In this document: piece after piece, positions 4,787 to 5,786 of the stretch | Numbering within the stretch: position 1 is the stretch's first letter | Layout of the letters: every line of letters begins with the position of its first letter | Assembly (NCBI GenBank): GCA_003162495.1 | Contig: PMOF01000076.1 | Span: 1-5,786 of the forward strand | Reading direction: 5' to 3' | From: Acidobacteriaceae bacterium | Lineage (GTDB): Bacteria; Acidobacteriota; Terriglobia; Terriglobales; Acidobacteriaceae | Length of the DNA: 5,786 nucleotides | The notes under the pieces: generated by a model | Databases searched by the model: none | What the model saw: only the letters and a program-made list of their open reading frames with translations | What the model was told of the DNA's origin: nothing | Program-made: the position numbers and the translations under genes

Positions 4787-5786
4787 ATGACCCGGTCCGA
4801 CGCAGCAACTGATGTCAGTCTTGTCTTGACGCTGGAAGAAATCACAAATCTCGCGGCGGATGGCGGCAAGCCGGCCGACACTCTGATGAATGTGGTGGCC
4901 TTGATCGCCACACGCTTCAGAACCGATGTTTGCTCAGCCTACCTGCTGGAGCCGGATCGATCGAACCTGGTTTTAGCGGCGACCCTCGGCCTTCATCCGC
5001 GCTGTATTGGCACTTTGCGCATGCCCCTCAACGAAGGCCTAGCCGGCCTGGTGGCGGAACAGGTGCTGCCGGTGGCAGTCGATGACGTCAAGACTCATCC
5101 CCGTTTCAAGTACTTCAAGGAGTCCGGCGAAGAGGAATACCGCTCGTTCCTGGGCGTGCCGCTCATCGACCGGGGAATTTTGCAGGGCGTTCTCATCGTT
5201 CAAACCAAAGATCCGCGGATCTTTCGCGAGGATGAAATCCGCATGCTGGTGGAGGCCGCCAATCAAGTGGCGCCGGTGGTGAGCGAGGCGCGCACCCTGG
5301 ACCGCTTCATTGGCCCGGCGCAGGAGCGCCTCTGGTCCCTGGCGCGGAACATCTGGTGGAGCTGGGACCACGAATGCGTCAGCTTGTTTCGCGATCTGAA
5401 CCCGAAGCGCTGGCGGCAACTGAATCAGAATCCAATCTCGCTGCTGAGCGAGATTCCTTTGGGTGAGATCGAGCGCCGCGCCACGGAACTGGTTTTGCAT
5501 AGCCGCATCAACTATGTTTACCGCCGCCAGCAGGAGTATCTGAACGCCGACCGCACCTGGGGCGCGGCCAATGCTGGCGTGCTCAGGCCGCGTCCGGTGG
5601 CTTACTTTTCCGCGGAGTTCGGGCTGCACGAGTCTGTGCCTATTTATTCCGGCGGCCTCGGCGTGCTGGCGGGAGACCACATCAAGAGCGCATCCGACCT
5701 GGATATTCCGCTGATCGGGGTCGGCTTGTTTTATGGGCAGGGATATTTTCTGCAGCGCCTGGACCAAAGTGGATGGCAGCGGGAAG
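4787..5786 (+). CDS. glgP: Alpha-glucan (glycogen) phosphorylase with N-terminal GAF domain, N-terminal part
   Basis: The enzyme family releases glucose 1-phosphate from glycogen or maltodextrins using phosphate and pyridoxal phosphate, in the cytoplasm. The first 333 residues are in the window; the catalytic centre and the PLP lysine lie beyond the right edge. Residues about 13-166 form a GAF domain close in wording to that of PtsP (nitrogen-PTS enzyme I): TDVCSAYLLEPDR (46-58), LNEGLAGLV (81-89), HPRFKYF (104-110), EEEYRSFLGVPLIDRG (115-130). Residues about 170-265 match the N-terminal region (DUF3417) of the bacterial/archaeal 'alpha-glucan family phosphorylase' group, including WSLARNIWWSWD (183-194). 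GT35 core motifs follow: AYFSAEFGLHESVPIYSGGL (272-291), GVLAGDHIKSASDLDIPLIG (292-311) and LFYGQGYFLQ (314-323). The frame runs uninterrupted through both domains, so the fusion is not an obvious frameshift artefact. The signal sensed by the GAF domain is unknown. Confidence 0.93.
   Translation, partial: MTRSDAATDVSLVLTLEEITNLAADGGKPADTLMNVVALIATRFRTDVCSAYLLEPDRSNLVLAATLGLHPRCIGTLRMPLNEGLAGLVAEQVLPVAVDDVKTHPRFKYFKESGEEEYRSFLGVPLIDRGILQGVLIVQTKDPRIFREDEIRMLVEAANQVAPVVSEARTLDRFIGPAQERLWSLARNIWWSWDHECVSLFRDLNPKRWRQLNQNPISLLSEIPLGEIERRATELVLHSRINYVYRRQQEYLNADRTWGAANAGVLRPRPVAYFSAEFGLHESVPIYSGGLGVLAGDHIKSASDLDIPLIGVGLFYGQGYFLQRLDQSGWQRE

Noticed and set aside
5039..5767. Minus-strand open frame (242 codons) opposite the phosphorylase
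   Set aside because: The plus strand encodes unmistakable GAF and phosphorylase motifs over the same bases; the antisense translation shows no family likeness.

Overview
The window looks like chromosomal DNA of a GC-rich, Gram-negative-type bacterium. The RND pump and its periplasmic adaptor imply an outer membrane. The wording of the pump protein (start MWIVRLALRRPYTF, motifs PTDIFPN and TVNDIEHIESQS) resembles, from memory, the HAE1 transporters that are abundant in Acidobacteriota. That taxonomic guess is inference; no rRNA or other phylogenetic marker is present. No mobile element, tRNA, rRNA or CRISPR array was seen.

Layout. Positions 1-824 (minus strand) hold the N-terminal 274 residues of a membrane-fusion (periplasmic adaptor) protein whose end lies beyond the left edge. 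Positions 833-4147 (minus) hold a complete 1104-residue RND inner-membrane transporter. Only 8 bases separate the two genes, and the ribosome-binding site of the adaptor overlaps the stop of the transporter, so they form one operon read right to left with the pump gene first. An outer-membrane factor may follow to the left of the window. Positions 4148-4786 are a 639-base divergent intergenic region with no convincing gene but several dyads, including a likely Rho-independent terminator facing left. Positions 4787-5786 (plus) hold the first 333 residues of an alpha-glucan (glycogen) phosphorylase with a GAF sensory domain at its N-terminus; the rest runs off the right edge.

How they work together. 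The two minus-strand genes make two parts of a tripartite, proton-driven efflux pump. The phosphorylase belongs to glycogen breakdown and has no evident functional link to the pump; the two units are simply divergent neighbours.

Most notable points: the PtsP-like GAF domain joined directly to a GT35 phosphorylase; a serine where AcrB has the proton-relay lysine Lys940, with the partner Asp, Asp, Arg and Thr kept; an Ala/Pro low-complexity insert in the pump's second periplasmic loop; and a structured intergenic region with a terminator between the presumed divergent promoters.
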